Source of the DNA: Kribbella sp. CA-293567
GTDB taxonomy: Bacteria; Actinomycetota; Actinomycetes; Propionibacteriales; Kribbellaceae
Direction of reading: 5' to 3'
Length of the DNA stretch: 64,000 nucleotides
Assembly (NCBI RefSeq): GCF_027627575.1
Contig: NZ_CP114065.1
Location: 3,472,001-3,536,000 of the forward strand
Part shown: positions 34,240 to 45,100 of the stretch, piece by piece
Position numbering within the stretch: the stretch's first letter is position 1
How the letters are laid out: every line of letters starts with the position of its first letter
Program-made: the position numbers and the translations under genes
Notes under the pieces: model-generated
Seen by the model: only the letters and a program-made list of their open reading frames with translations
Databases searched by the model: none
Told to the model about the DNA's origin: nothing

Positions 34240-34947
34240 ATGACCGCGGATACTTCCGACGACCTGACCGCGGTGATGACCGCGGCGGCCGCCGCCCTAC
34301 AGGCGCCCCTCGACCTGGGCAAGACGCTGGAGCAACTGCTGGCCAGCGCGGTCGACACGGTGCCGGGGATCGACCAGGCGAGCCTGTCGGTCACCACTCG
34401 TGACGGTCTGATCGAAACCCTGGCTCCGACCGACGAGCGGGTGGTGCGCGCGGATCAACTGCAGTACGAGTTGCGTGAGGGGCCCTGCCTGCAGGCGGCG
34501 CTGTCCGAGCCGGTGGTCGAGGCCCTCGACCTGGCCTCCGATCACCGCTGGCCGCAGTACGGGCCGCAGGCCGCGGCGCTGGGCTTCGGCGCGCAGATCG
34601 CCTTCCAGTTCCGGGCCGAGCCGCATGCCCGCGGCGCACTGAACCTGTACGCCGATCGCGCGCACAGCCTGGACGGCGACACCCGCGCCCTGGGTGCGTT
34701 GTTCGCCGGGCTGGTCGCGGTCGCGATGGGGTGGGCCCGGCAGGAGGACACCATGAACCAGGCCCTGGCCACCCGCAACGTGATCGGCCAGGCGGTCGGC
34801 ATCGTGATGGAGCGCTACACGATCGACCCCGACCGCGCCTTCGCCTTCCTGGTCCGGACCTCACAGGACAGCAACACCAAGCTCAAGACGGTCGCCGACG
34901 GCATCGTCGCCGACGTGATCGAGAAGGCCACCCGCCGCAGCTCCTGA
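34240..34947 (+). CDS. GAF-ANTAR domain regulator
   Basis: 235 aa from ATG at 34240, with TAAGGAG 9 nt upstream. GAF domain residues about 20-165 include GKTLEQLLASAVDTVPGIDQ and FQFRAEPHARGALNLYADRA. ANTAR residues about 178-230 read RNVIGQAVGIVMERYTIDPD and AFAFLVRTSQDSNTKLKTVA, the best match to the ANTAR consensus in this window. It likely binds RNA in response to a ligand. A 7-bp inverted repeat lies 60 bp upstream. It stands alone on the plus strand between the DUF4383 unit and a small NTF2-like gene. Confidence 0.87.
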   Translation: MTADTSDDLTAVMTAAAAALQAPLDLGKTLEQLLASAVDTVPGIDQASLSVTTRDGLIETLAPTDERVVRADQLQYELREGPCLQAALSEPVVEALDLASDHRWPQYGPQAAALGFGAQIAFQFRAEPHARGALNLYADRAHSLDGDTRALGALFAGLVAVAMGWARQEDTMNQALATRNVIGQAVGIVMERYTIDPDRAFAFLVRTSQDSNTKLKTVADGIVADVIEKATRRSS

Positions 34948-35029
34948 TGACCGAACTTGTGCGCGCTACTACGCGCGCCCTTCCTGGGTACCGACGCCCG
35001 ACGTCGACAACGGGAAGGAAGGTTCGAGG

Positions 35030-35419
35030 ATGAGCGCGGAAGAGAACCTGCAGCGCTTCAGGCAGGCCCTGACGGACTTCGAGAGCTCCGGTGCGGTGGA
35101 CGAGCTGACGGAACTGTTCGGCGAGACGGCCGAGCTGGAGCGTCCCGAGGTCGGGTCGCACCACAGCAGGACGTCGTCGCCCGAAGAGTTCTGGCAGGCC
35201 TACCGGGCCCAGTTCGACGAGATCGCGAGCACGTTCACCCGATCCGCCGCCGGCGCGCAGCTCGCGGTGCTGGAGTGGACCGCCGACGGCAAGCTGGCCG
35301 GCGGTACACCCATCCGGTACGCCGGGGTGTCGCTGCTCGAGTACGCCGACGACGGCCGGATCAGCCGCTTCGCCACCTACTTCGACACCGCCGCGTTCAT
35401 CACCACCGGCTCCCGCTGA
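35030..35419 (+). CDS. SnoaL/NTF2-like small protein
   Basis: 129 aa from ATG at 35030, with GGAAGGAAGG upstream. The pattern of an N-terminal helix (NLQRFRQALTDFESSGAVDE), acidic strand residues, and a final strand pair (VSLLEYADDGRISRFATYFD) is that of the NTF2-like cone fold (SnoaL/ketosteroid-isomerase-like). Function is unknown; many such proteins bind small ligands. A GGGTAC lies at 34986-34991 with no well-spaced GNNT, so a SigB-type promoter is uncertain here. Confidence 0.75.
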   Translation: MSAEENLQRFRQALTDFESSGAVDELTELFGETAELERPEVGSHHSRTSSPEEFWQAYRAQFDEIASTFTRSAAGAQLAVLEWTADGKLAGGTPIRYAGVSLLEYADDGRISRFATYFDTAAFITTGSR

Positions 35420-35493
35420 GCGATCCCGGCGGGAGGGTTTTCAGCGCGGGCCGGCGGGGAACCGCGAAGGCCCAGCTCGATCGAGGAGGTCTG

Positions 35494-35877
35494 ATGAGCC
35501 AGCGTGACGACGAGAACCGGCTGAACGGCGAGGACGTGGAATCCCGGGACGGTGGTGACCTGCCGCTGACGGACTTCGACCACCTGCCGTTCGGGTCGCT
35601 GACCAGCCGGATCCGGGCCCTCGACGCGGGGCAGCTCGAGACGCTGATCAGCTACGAACGCGAACACTCGCAGCGCATCGCGGTACTGGAGGCGCTGGGG
35701 CATCGCCTGGAGGCTCTGAACAACGGAGCCGAGCCGACCGACGGGGACCCGAACGCGGAACGGCCGGAGGTCGCCGGTCCGCCGGACGCCGGCTCGCGGG
35801 TCGGGGCGGAGGACGGTCCGGCGCTCAACCCGCCGGCCCACGGCGATCCCACCAACCCCGCCCAGCCGCGGACCTGA
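35494..35877 (+). CDS. Hypothetical protein with a conserved helical block
   Basis: 127 aa from ATG at 35494, with GAGGAGG 6 nt upstream. The middle part LPLTDFDHLPFGSLTSRIRA, then LDAGQLETLISYEREHSQRI, is a recurrent helical block in actinobacterial proteins of unknown function, often near lipid-droplet or stress genes. The N- and C-terminal parts are acidic or Pro-rich and probably disordered. No catalytic motif or membrane segment is seen. Confidence 0.7.
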   Translation: MSQRDDENRLNGEDVESRDGGDLPLTDFDHLPFGSLTSRIRALDAGQLETLISYEREHSQRIAVLEALGHRLEALNNGAEPTDGDPNAERPEVAGPPDAGSRVGAEDGPALNPPAHGDPTNPAQPRT

Positions 35878-35992
35878 TTCGCGCGTTGTTTGGTCTGTCC
35901 GCAGGGTGGGCACCAAGGATGGCCGTTCTGCCTGACCGTCTCAGCGAGTGTCTCGCTCCGTGGATGCCGTGCCCGCCTGAACCGTGAGAATC

Positions 35993-36000
35993 AAACGTTT
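35993..36000. promoter_or_regulatory. AAACGTTT palindrome upstream of the metalloprotease gene
   Basis: An 8-bp perfect palindrome in the context TCAAACGTTTCG, about 91 bp before the GTG at 36091. The central CG and flanks resemble LacI-family operators, but a site this short can occur by chance. Confidence 0.3.
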
Positions 36001-36090
36001 CGTACCTAGCCAGGAGCGCCCGTCGATGGTGCGGTGAAGTGGCGGTTCGATCACTCAGGGGAACCGCACTTCGCTCTCGAGAGGGAAATC

Positions 36091-36888
36091 GTGAGGCTAG
36101 CGAAACGCATTGCAGCCATCGGTTCGGTGGGCCTGCTGACCGTCGTCGCGCTGACCACCAGCAGTAACGCCCAGCCGATAGAACCGGTCGCAGCGCCCGC
36201 CGCCACCGCGGACGCCGAGCACGACACCGTCTACGCCACCGGCAAGGACCGGGCAGGCAACACGACGGTGACCATCTACGACCCCGCCAAGGGCGTCACT
36301 CCCGACCAGTTGCGCGACAAGCTCCGCCGCAGCGGCGTCACCGGCGTACTGGCGAAGGGGCAGCAGCCCCCGTCGAACCAGCCCACCCAGCAGAAGGCGC
36401 TCGCCTGCTTGAGCGAGGGAACTGCCCGGCAGTGGTGTGACCACCAGTGGTCCTACGGCGCGTACAACGACCCGCAGGTCTACTTCCTGGACTCCACGTC
36501 CTCGGCGTGGCCGGTCATCGCCTCGGTCACCGAGTGGAACCGCGCGACCGGCATCGATTCCTTCTGGAAGTCCGGCTCGACCGCCTGTCCCACCGGCGTC
36601 CACTGTGTGACGGTCGCCAACGGCGCCTACGGCAGCACCGGCTGGCTGGGCCTGACCACCTGGACCCCGAACACCCAGGGGCCGGTCTCGGTGAAGCTCA
36701 ACGACAGCTACACGCTGACGGCAGCCGAACGCCGTACTATCGCCTGCCACGAACTCGGCCACGCGCTGTCGCTCAACCACAACACCTCGACGACCAGCTG
36801 CCTGTACTCCGGCACGTACGTCTCGCTGGTCCCGAACGCCGACGACTACAAGATCCTCCCGCTGATCTACCCGCTCGCCGGCACCTGA
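36091..36888 (+). CDS. Secreted matrixin-like zinc metalloprotease
   Basis: 265 aa from GTG at 36091, with GAGAGGG 5 nt upstream; the frame is open further upstream. The N-terminus RLAKRIAAIGSVGLLTVVAL then TTSSNAQP is a signal peptide. A propeptide-like region of about 80 aa is followed by the catalytic part, with the zinc motif HELGHALSLNH (HExxHxxxxxH) near residue 225. Four or more Cys residues in the mature part may form disulfides. Resemblance is to matrixin/snapalysin-type actinobacterial proteases. A strong terminator follows 10 bp after the stop. Confidence 0.84.
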   Translation: MRLAKRIAAIGSVGLLTVVALTTSSNAQPIEPVAAPAATADAEHDTVYATGKDRAGNTTVTIYDPAKGVTPDQLRDKLRRSGVTGVLAKGQQPPSNQPTQQKALACLSEGTARQWCDHQWSYGAYNDPQVYFLDSTSSAWPVIASVTEWNRATGIDSFWKSGSTACPTGVHCVTVANGAYGSTGWLGLTTWTPNTQGPVSVKLNDSYTLTAAERRTIACHELGHALSLNHNTSTTSCLYSGTYVSLVPNADDYKILPLIYPLAGT

Positions 36889-36898
36889 GCTGCCGACT

Positions 36899-36943
36899 CG
36901 CGAGGCGCCACCCGGCATCCTGGGTGGCGCCTCGCGCGTTTTC
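36899..36943 (+). terminator. Rho-independent terminator after the metalloprotease gene
   Basis: A perfect 15-bp stem (36899-36913 with 36922-36936) around an 8-nt loop is followed by CGTTTTCC. It begins 10 bp after the TGA at 36886-36888 and is the strongest terminator-like structure in the window. Confidence 0.88.
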
Positions 36944-36953
36944 CCCGCTCCGG

Positions 36954-36979
36954 GCATGCCCTCGGCCCCGACTGGGTAC
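36954..36979 (+). promoter_or_regulatory. SigB-type promoter of the 66-aa membrane protein gene
   Basis: GCAT (36954-36957), 16 nt, GGGTAC (36974-36979). The predicted start of transcription near 36986 leaves about 24 nt with AGAGGAG before the ATG at 37010. The upstream terminator isolates this unit. Confidence 0.5.
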
Positions 36980-37009
36980 TGCGACCGCAACCCGAGAGGA
37001 GCCACCATC

Positions 37010-37210
37010 ATGGGTGTACCCATCGTCATCGCGCTGGCCGTCATCGTCCTCGCGGCCGTCGGTTATCTGCTCTGGACGCTGTTCGCCGCGGGCCGTGGTG
37101 CGGCCGCGACCGCCGAGTCCGTGGGCACCGAGAACACCTCCGAGACCGCCCCGCACAGCGACGAGCACACCAAGATCCGCCACGTCGAAACCAAGCCGCC
37201 CCAGGACTGA
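37010..37210 (+). CDS. Small single-pass membrane protein (66 aa)
   Basis: ATG at 37010 with AGAGGAG about 11 nt upstream. Residues 3-27 (VPIVIALAVIVLAAVGYLLW then TLFAA) form one membrane helix. The rest is a polar, acidic tail ending VETKPPQD. No family is recognised. A SigB-type promoter suggests a stress-induced membrane peptide. Its own coding unit is bounded by the terminator upstream and the DUF885 gene downstream. Confidence 0.65.
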   Translation: MGVPIVIALAVIVLAAVGYLLWTLFAAGRGAAATAESVGTENTSETAPHSDEHTKIRHVETKPPQD

Positions 37211-37339
37211 GCCGGGCCCCAGTCATTTCAATCCAACGCTGGTTTGATCCGGGCAGGCCGGAGAAGGGCGAGAAACGGCCGGGAAAACCTGCGCAGCTTG
37301 GCATTCCGGTCGCTCCGGTCGCGACGGTACTGTCGCCCG

Positions 37340-39031
37340 ATGACCGAGACGACGGCACCACACAGCCCGATCGACGAGCTCTCCGAACGCTTCCTCGAGG
37401 CCCGTGCCGAGTTGTCGCCCGCCGCGGCGACGATCATGGGCATGCAGGGGCACGAGGACAAGCTGCCGGACCGGTCACCGGCCGGGTTCGAGGCGCTGCT
37501 CGACCTGCACCGGGCCACCATCGCCGAGGCGAAGGCGGTCGAGGTCTCGTCGTTCCGGGAGGAGACGGCCAGGGACGCGCTGCTGGAGCGGATCGAGCTC
37601 GACGCCGAGCGGTACGAGGCGGGCGTCCCGCAGTACGAGCTGAACGGGATCTCCTGCGTACCGGTCGAGATCCGCGCGGTCTTCGACCTGATGCCGACCG
37701 CGACCGACCAGGACTGGGAGAACATCGGCCGGCGGCTGGACCAGGTCGGCACGCTGCTCGACGGCTACCGCGAAACCCTGCTCCAGCAGGCCGCCGCCGG
37801 CCGGGTCTCGGCGGCCCGGCAGGTCAAGGTGCTGGCCGAGCGGATCGCCGGCTGGACCGGTGCCGAAGGCAACGACTACTTCCTCGGCCTGACCGCGACG
37901 GCGCCGGACTCGGCGCTCAAGGCCAGGGTCGAGGCGGCCGCGACCGAGGCCAGCAAGACGTTCGGGGAGTTCGGCCAGTGGCTGCTCACCGACCTGCTGC
38001 CGCAGGCGCCGAACCGGGACGCGGTCGGTCGCGAGGTCTACCAGCTCGCCTCCCGCGACCACATCGGCGCGACCCTCGACCTGGAGGAGGCGTACGCCTG
38101 GGGCTGGCAGGAGCTGGCCCGGATCGAGCAGGAGATGCAGACCATCGCCGCCGCGCTGAACGACGGCGAGCGCAGCATCCCGGCGATGGCCGCCGTCCTG
38201 GACGCGGACCCGGCCCGCAAGATCCACGGCAAGGAGGCGTTCCGCGACTGGATGCAGGAACTCGCCGACGGCGCCGTCCAGGAACTGCGGGGCAAGCACT
38301 TCGACATCCCCGACGAGATCGGCCGGATCGAGTGCATGATCGCGCCGACCTCCGAGGGCATCATCTACTACACCCCGCCGAGCGAGGACCTGGTCACCCG
38401 GCCGGGCCGGATGTGGTGGGCCGTGCCGGCCGGGATCGAGGACTTCGCCACCTGGCGTGAGGTCACCACCGTCTACCACGAAGGCGTTCCGGGCCATCAC
38501 CTCCAGGTCGGGCAGACGATGCTGCGCGCCGACCTGCTGAACCGCTGGCAACGGGTCGGCTGCTGGGTCTCCGGCCACGGTGAAGGCTGGGGCCTGTACG
38601 CCGAACGCCTGATGGAGGAGCTCGGCTACCTCGACGAGCCGGGCGCCCGCTTCGGCATGCTCGACGCGCAGGGCTTCCGCTCCGCCCGGGTGATCGTCGA
38701 CATCGGCATGCACCTGGAGCTGGAGATCCCGCGCGACAACCCGTTCGGCTTCCACCCGGGCGAGACCTGGAACGCCGAGCTCGGCTACGAGTTCCTCCGG
38801 GCCCACTCGCGGATGGAGACCGAGTTCCTGAAGGCGGAGCTGAACCGGTACCTCGGCTGGCCGGGGCAGGCGCCGTCGTACAAGATCGGTGAGCGGATCT
38901 GGCTGCAGGCGCGGGAAGAGGCCAAACAGCGCAAGGGCGCCGACTTCGATCTGCGGGCTTTTCACTCCGACGCGCTCAACCTCGGATCGCTCGGCCTCGA
39001 CCCGTTGCGCCGCGCGCTGGCCCGGCTCTGA
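37340..39031 (+). CDS. DUF885 family metallopeptidase-like protein
   Basis: 563 aa from ATG at 37340. No ribosome site is visible. GGTACTGTC lies just upstream, so TACTGT could act as a -10 element for a leaderless transcript. The zinc-type motif YHEGVPGHHLQVGQTML is near residue 380, followed by GHGEGWGLYAERLMEELGYL, both signatures of DUF885 proteins, which resemble M3/M32-type peptidases. No signal peptide, so probably cytoplasmic. It precedes the Tc toxin genes on the same strand by 111 bp, but no functional link is evident. Confidence 0.85.
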   Translation: MTETTAPHSPIDELSERFLEARAELSPAAATIMGMQGHEDKLPDRSPAGFEALLDLHRATIAEAKAVEVSSFREETARDALLERIELDAERYEAGVPQYELNGISCVPVEIRAVFDLMPTATDQDWENIGRRLDQVGTLLDGYRETLLQQAAAGRVSAARQVKVLAERIAGWTGAEGNDYFLGLTATAPDSALKARVEAAATEASKTFGEFGQWLLTDLLPQAPNRDAVGREVYQLASRDHIGATLDLEEAYAWGWQELARIEQEMQTIAAALNDGERSIPAMAAVLDADPARKIHGKEAFRDWMQELADGAVQELRGKHFDIPDEIGRIECMIAPTSEGIIYYTPPSEDLVTRPGRMWWAVPAGIEDFATWREVTTVYHEGVPGHHLQVGQTMLRADLLNRWQRVGCWVSGHGEGWGLYAERLMEELGYLDEPGARFGMLDAQGFRSARVIVDIGMHLELEIPRDNPFGFHPGETWNAELGYEFLRAHSRMETEFLKAELNRYLGWPGQAPSYKIGERIWLQAREEAKQRKGADFDLRAFHSDALNLGSLGLDPLRRALARL

Positions 39032-39085
39032 GAAACCGGGGGCGGCAAATGCCGCCGAAGCCTGGTGACGGGCGGAGCCGGCGGA

Positions 39086-39091
39086 TATAAG
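39086..39091 (+). promoter_or_regulatory. Possible -10 element upstream of the Tc toxin operon
   Basis: TATAAG, five of six matches to TATAAT, in an A/T-rich GATATAAGG context that stands out in this GC-rich gap. A -35 match is poor (GTGACG near 39065). Transcription would begin near 39098, exactly at the left edge of the hairpin at 39099-39138. Confidence 0.35.
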
Positions 39092-39098
39092 GGTTGCT

Positions 39099-39138
39099 GA
39101 CGATGTGCGGACTCCATGGGGGTATGGAGTGCATCGTC
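39099..39138 (+). promoter_or_regulatory. Bulged hairpin directly before the TcB-TcC start codon
   Basis: Outer arms GACGATG (39099-39105) and CATCGTC (39132-39138), and inner arms ACTCCAT (39111-39117) and ATGGAGT (39124-39130), are exact complements. The loop is GGGGGT, and 5-nt and 1-nt bulges separate the helices. The structure ends 4 nt before the ATG at 39143, and the alternative ATG at 39116 lies inside it. It may control translation as an RNA structure, or be an operator in DNA. Confidence 0.55.
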
Positions 39139-39142
39139 GTTG

Positions 39143-42100
39143 ATGGGGGGAACCATCAAGGATCAGAAGGCGGCTCCGGCCGCTCCGACGTTGCCGCCTG
39201 CCGGTGGGTTGCCGACCGGCGGCGGGGCTGTTCGCGGCATCGGTGAGAAGTTCGCAGCCGACCCGGCCGGCGGCACCGGCGGCATGACGTTGCCGCTGCC
39301 GTTGAGCGCGTCGCGTTCGGGCTTCGGCCCGCAGTTGTCGTTGCGGTACGACTCGGGCGCCGGCAACGGGCCGTTCGGGTTGGGATGGTCGCTGGACCTG
39401 CCGGTCCTCAGCCGGGCGACCGATCGAGGGCTGCCCCGGTACGACGACGAGCAGGATGTCTTCCGGCTGACCGGCCTGGAGGACCTGGTCCCGGTACGCC
39501 GCCCCGACGGCACCCTCCGGCCGGACGACCAGCTCGGTGCCTACGCGGTCCGCCGGTACCGGCCCCGGATCGAGGGTGGCTTCGTCCGGGTCGAGCGCTG
39601 GACCCGCAGTACCGACGGCGACGTCCATTGGCGCACTCTCTCCGCCGCCAATGTGCTCGCCGTGTACGGCCGCGACGCGGGGTCCCGGATCGAGGACCCG
39701 CTGGACCCCGCCGACCCGGCGAGCCGCACCCGCGTCTTCAGCTGGCTGCTCTGCGAGACCCGTGACGACGTCGGCAACGCCGTCCGTTACGAGTACGCCG
39801 CCGAGAACACCGACAACGTGGACCTCTCGGCGCCGCACGAGCTCAACCGGCCGGCCGGGGCCAGAATCTCCAACCGCTACCTCAAGCGAATCCGCTACGG
39901 CAATCTAACGTCCCTGCTCGACGCCGCCGGTGAGCGGCCCGTCGACGTTCCGCCGGCCGAACTGGCCGACGGACGCTGGATGTTCGAGCTCGTCTTCGAC
40001 TACGGCGAGCACGACGCCGAGCGTCCGTTGCCGGGCGACAACGGCAAGCGGCCGGCCAGGCCGGACGCGTACTCGACCAGGCGGCCGGGTTTCGAAGTCC
40101 GTAGCTACCGGCTGTGCCGCCGGATCCTGATGTTCCACCACTTCCCGGACGAGGCCGGCGTCGGCGCCGACTGCCTGGTCGGCTCGATGGATCTCGGCTA
40201 CGAACTCTCGCCGGTCGCCTCCCTGCTCACCTCCGTGGCCCGCCACGGCTATCAGCGTTCCGGAACCGGCTACAGCAAGGCATCCACACCGCCACTCAGC
40301 TTGGCGTACAGCCGCGCGACCATCGACCCGTCCGTCCGCAGGTTGCCGACGGACAGCCTGCCGTACGGTCTCGGCGCACCCGGCAGCCACCAGTGGCTCG
40401 ACCTCGACGGTGACGGGCTGACCGGCGTACTGACCGAGCAGGCCGGTGGCTGGTACTACGCGCCGAACCTCGGCGGCGGCACGTTGGGGCCGCTCCGGAC
40501 GGTCGATCCGTTGCCGAACGCGGCCGGCTTCAGCAGCGGTCAGCGCTTGGTGGACCTCGATGGCGACGGCCGTCTCGACCTGGTCACCTTCGACCGCCAA
40601 CCGGCGGGCTTCCACGAGCGGACCGACGAGGGCGGCTGGGCACCGTTCGTACCGTTCTCCGAGCTGCCGCAGATCGACTGGGATTCCCCTGCCCTGCAAC
40701 TGGTCGACCTGACCGGGAACGGCCTGGCCGACCTCCTGATCGCCGGCGACGGGGTCTATCGCTGGCATCCGTCGCACGGCGACGCGGGGTACGGCCGGGC
40801 ATTGCCACTTCCGGTGCCGCCTGGCGACGAGACCCGGCCGGAACTCGGAGCGGGCCGGCAGGAAGGCGTGTTCCTCGCAGACCTGTCCGGCGACGGCCTG
40901 AGCGACCTGATCCGGATCAGGAACACCGAGATCTGTTACTGGCCGAACCTGGGCTACGGCAACTTCGGGGCCCGGGTCGTGATGGCCAACAGCCCCTGCT
41001 TCGACCGGCCGGGAGAGTTCGACCCGGCCAGGTTGCGGCTGGCGGACGTGGACGGCTCCGGCCTGGCCGACGTCCTGTACGTCGGCCCGAAGCAGGTACG
41101 CCTCTGGTCGAACCAAAGCGGCAACTCCTGGAGTACGCCGACCCACCTGCCGACTCTGCCGCATCTCGACGACCACACCGGCGTTCAGCTGGCCGACCTG
41201 CTCGGCAACGGCACCGCCTGTCTGGTCTGGTCGTCACCCCTGCTCGCCGACGCCGGATCGCCGGTCCGGTACGTCGACCTGATGGGTGGCACCAAGCCGT
41301 ACCTGCTCACCACGGTGACGAACAATCTCGGCGGCGTCACCAAGATCGGCTACGCGGCCTCGACCAAGTTCCTGCTCGCCGATCGCCGGGCCGGCCGGCC
41401 GTGGGCGACCCGGCTCCCGTTCCCGGTGCACGTGGTCGAGCGGCTCGAGCAACTGGATCTGATCGCCCGGACCAGGCACGTGACGACGTACAGCTATCAC
41501 CATGGGCACTACGACGGTGAGGAGCGCGAGTTCTGCGGCTTCGCCATGGTCGAGCAGCAGGACACCGAGAGCATCGACGAGTACGTCGCGGCGGCGGGTC
41601 AGGAGCCCGATCCGTTGCTCCAGCAGCCGCCGGTCACCTCGCGCAGCTGGTTCCACACCGGCGCCTACCTGGGTGCCGACCGCATCCTGCACCAGTTGGA
41701 GGCGGAGTACCACCTGGGTCTGCGCGAGCTACCCGATGCCGAACTCCCACCGGAGCTCGACGCGGCCGCTCTGCGGGACTGCGTCCGAGCGCTGCGGGGC
41801 TTGCCGCTGCGCAAGGAGACCTACAGCTTCGACGGCTCGTCGAAGGCCGCCGATCCCTACCAGGTCACCGAGTTCGGCTACGAGATCGAATGCCTGCAGA
41901 GCGGCGGCAAGGAGCGGGGTGTCTGGCATCCCAAGCCGACGGAGACCCTCGACCGGCACTACGAACGTGAGTCAGGCGATCCACGGGTCGAGCACAGCGT
42001 CGTACTGGAGACCGGACCGTACGGCATCCCGATCGCGAACGCGTCGATCACCTACGGCCGGGTGATCGCCGACCCGGAGCTGCCGATCGAGGTGACCGAG

Positions 42101-45100
42101 GCGCAGCAGCGGCTGACCGTGACCGTCACCGAGATCGACCTCACCCCGGTCATCGACGGCCCGGCGTCCTTCCGGCTGCCGGTCGCCTACGAGGGCCGCA
42201 ACCACGAACTCACCGGTACGACGCCCGCCGCCACCCGCTTCACCCGCCGCGAACTCCGCGACGCCCTCGCCGCGGCCGCGCCGATCGACTACGAAGTAGT
42301 TGCCAACGGCATCGATAAGCAGCGCCGCCTGCTGGCGCACACCCGAACCCTGTTCCTCAGCAACACCCTCGCCGAGCTCCCGCTGGGACAGTGGGACACG
42401 CTCGGCCTCAGTCACCGCACCCTCCAGTTGGCCTTCACGCCCGGCGTGGTCACCGAGTACTACGACGGTCAGCTCACCACCGCCGACTGGGTCGACGCGG
42501 GCTACCTCCGGATCGACGATGGTTGGTGGATCCCGTCCGGCACCTACGTTTACCCGCCTGACCCGGCCGCGCACTTCTTCCTGCCTGCCGGTGTGATCGA
42601 TCCGACCGGCATCGTGACGCTGACAACCCTGGACCGGTACGACCTGCTGCCGCAACGGGTACAAGTCAGCCAGGCCCTCTGGCAGGACAGCCATGCCCTG
42701 AACGACTACCGTGTCCTGGGCCCCGTAGAGCTGACCGACCCCAACGGCAACCGCAGCGCCGTCCGGTACGACGAACTCGGCCGGGTGACCGCGTCGGCGG
42801 TGATGGGCAAGGCCGGGGCCGGCGTCGGTGACACCCTCGACGATCCGACCATCCGGGTCGAGTACGAGCTGTTCAACTGGCTCGACGGTTCGACACCCAA
42901 CCGTGTGCGGTCGTACCAGCGCACCGAGCACGGTGCCGCCGGTGAGTGGCGGCAGACCATTGCCTACGGCAACGGCACCGGCGGAACCGCGATGCAGAAG
43001 TCCCAAGCGGTCTCCGGCTGGCTCTGCACCGGACGCACGGTCCTGAACAACAAGGGCCTGCCGGTCAAGCAGTACGAACCGTTCTTCAGCGACACCGACG
43101 AGTACGACGACGAGGAGACAGCGCAGACGGTCGGCGTCTCGTCGACCCGGTACTACGACCCGCTCGGTCGTGCCGTCCGAGTGGAGAACCCGGACGGCAC
43201 GCTGGCCAGAGTGACGATCAGTGCCTGGTGGCAACGAGACGAGGACGCCAACGACACCGTCCTCGACAGCCGCTGGTACGCCGAGCGCGGCAGCCCCGAC
43301 CCGGCCGGACCGGAGCCACTCGGGGACCCGGCCACCAGAGCCGCCTGGCTGGCCGCCCAACATGCGAACACCCCCGCCGTCGCGCACCTCGACAGTCTCG
43401 GCCGCACGGTCTGGACGGTGCTCGACTACGGCGGCGGCAGGACCGCGGGCTCCCGGGCCGAGAGCGACCTGACCGGCCGGTTCAGCTCCTTGTTCGACCA
43501 ACTCGGACGGAAGGTGTCCTCGAGCTTCACCGCGATGAACGGGACGGCGGTCTTCGGCACCAGCCCGGAGAAGGGCGATCGCTGGTCGTTCGTCGATGCT
43601 CGCGGCGCGATGGTCCGCACCTGGGACGCGTGCGGGCGGGTCTATCGCACCGAGTACGACGCTCTCAACCGTCCGGCCGGCACGTTCGCCGCCGAGCCGG
43701 GCCGGCCGGAGATCCGGTTGAGCCACCTCGTCTACGGCGAGGCCGTCGCCGACGCCAAGCAGCGCAACCTGCTCGGTCTGACGCACCAGGTGTTCGACTC
43801 GGCCGGCATGACCCGGGTGATCGAGGTCGACTTCAAGGGCAACCCGGTGGCGCTGGAGCGGGTGCTGACCGCGGACCACACCGAGCTGCCCGACTGGACC
43901 CCCGTGGCGGCCGCCGACGGGTACGGCGCGATCCAGGTTGCCGCGGCCCCGTTGCTCGACGCTGAGCCGTTTCCCGCAGGTTCGGAGTACGACGCGATGA
44001 ACCGGCCGCGGCGGATCACCCTGCCGGACGGCAGCGTCGTCGTACCGACCTATGACGTGGCCGGTGCCCTGGCCAGGCTGCAGGTGCAGGTGCGCGGGCA
44101 GGGACCGCTGGTGGACTTCCTGGTGGAGCAGGAGTACGACGCTCTCGGCAGGCGGCGCTCCGCTCGCTACGGCAACGGCGTCCTGCTGAGCTACCTGTAC
44201 GACCCGGACACCTTCCGGCTGGCGAACCTCGTCGCGGTCAAAGCCGGCCAGGACCCGGCGACGCGGAGTCTGCAGAACGTCGGCTACACCTACGATCCGG
44301 TCGGCAACATCACCGAGCTCCGCGACGCCGCGCAGCCCACGTTCTTCTTCAGCAACGCGGTGGTCGAGGCCCGGACGCGCTACGGGTACGACGCGCTCTA
44401 CCAGCTCACCAGCGCCACTGGACGTGAGCATGCCGGTGGGGCCAACGACACCGTGCTCGACAGCAGTGATGTCGAGGCGGTCCCGCAACTCCCGCACAGC
44501 AACGATTCGGGGGCCGTACGCAACTACACCGAGCTGTACGACTACGACGAGGTCGGCAACCTCAAGCGGCTCCGGCACGTCGCGCCGACCGCCAACGGAA
44601 GCTGGACGCGGCACTATCGGTACGAGTACGAGAACGACCCCGCAGACCTGACGAACCGGCTCGCTGCGACCAGTGTGGCCAACGACCCCGACGCAGGACC
44701 GTACACCGCGACGTACGAGTACGACGATCGGGGCAACCTGCTGCACCTGCGACTACCGACCCCGGGCGAGCTCACCTGGAACCTGCTGGACCAGCTGGCC
44801 GAGGTCGACCTGGGCGGCGGCGGTACGGCGTACTACAGCTACGACTCCGGTGGCCGCCGTGTCCGCAAGGTGATCGAGCGGGTCGGCGGTGCCAGGCTGG
44901 AGCGGATCTACCTCGGCGCGGTCGAGATCTACCGGGAACGGCAGGGCAACGGGCCGGTCAAGCTGGAACGCCGGACGCTGCACGTGTCGGACACGGCCGG
45001 CCGGATAGCGCAGGTCGATCTCAAGGTGCGCGACGAAGACAACGCCGACCCGGCCAACCCGCTGGGCGTCGCCTTGATCCGGTACCAGTACGGCAACCAG

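Noticed and set aside
34961..34976. GCGCG-N6-CGCGC as an ANTAR-target hexaloop hairpin or terminator after the GAF-ANTAR gene
   Set aside because: The loop (CTACTA) lacks the A1/G4 pattern, there is no second hairpin and no T-run; the alternating GC stem can arise by chance.
39120..39125. GGGTAT before the Tc operon as a SigB-type -10
   Set aside because: No GNNT at 14-17 nt upstream, and the element lies in the hairpin loop next to the start codon.
39116..39142. ATG at 39116 as the TcB-TcC start
   Set aside because: It lies within the loop side of the 39099-39138 hairpin and adds nine residues without family resemblance. ATG 39143 starts just after the hairpin and gives the usual short leader before the SpvB domain. 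The point is not settled, as neither has a good ribosome site.
41972..44746. A 924-codon minus-strand open frame inside the TcB-TcC gene
   Set aside because: Antisense shadow with no recognisable motif or ribosome site; the plus-strand frame has clear Rhs/TcdB features.
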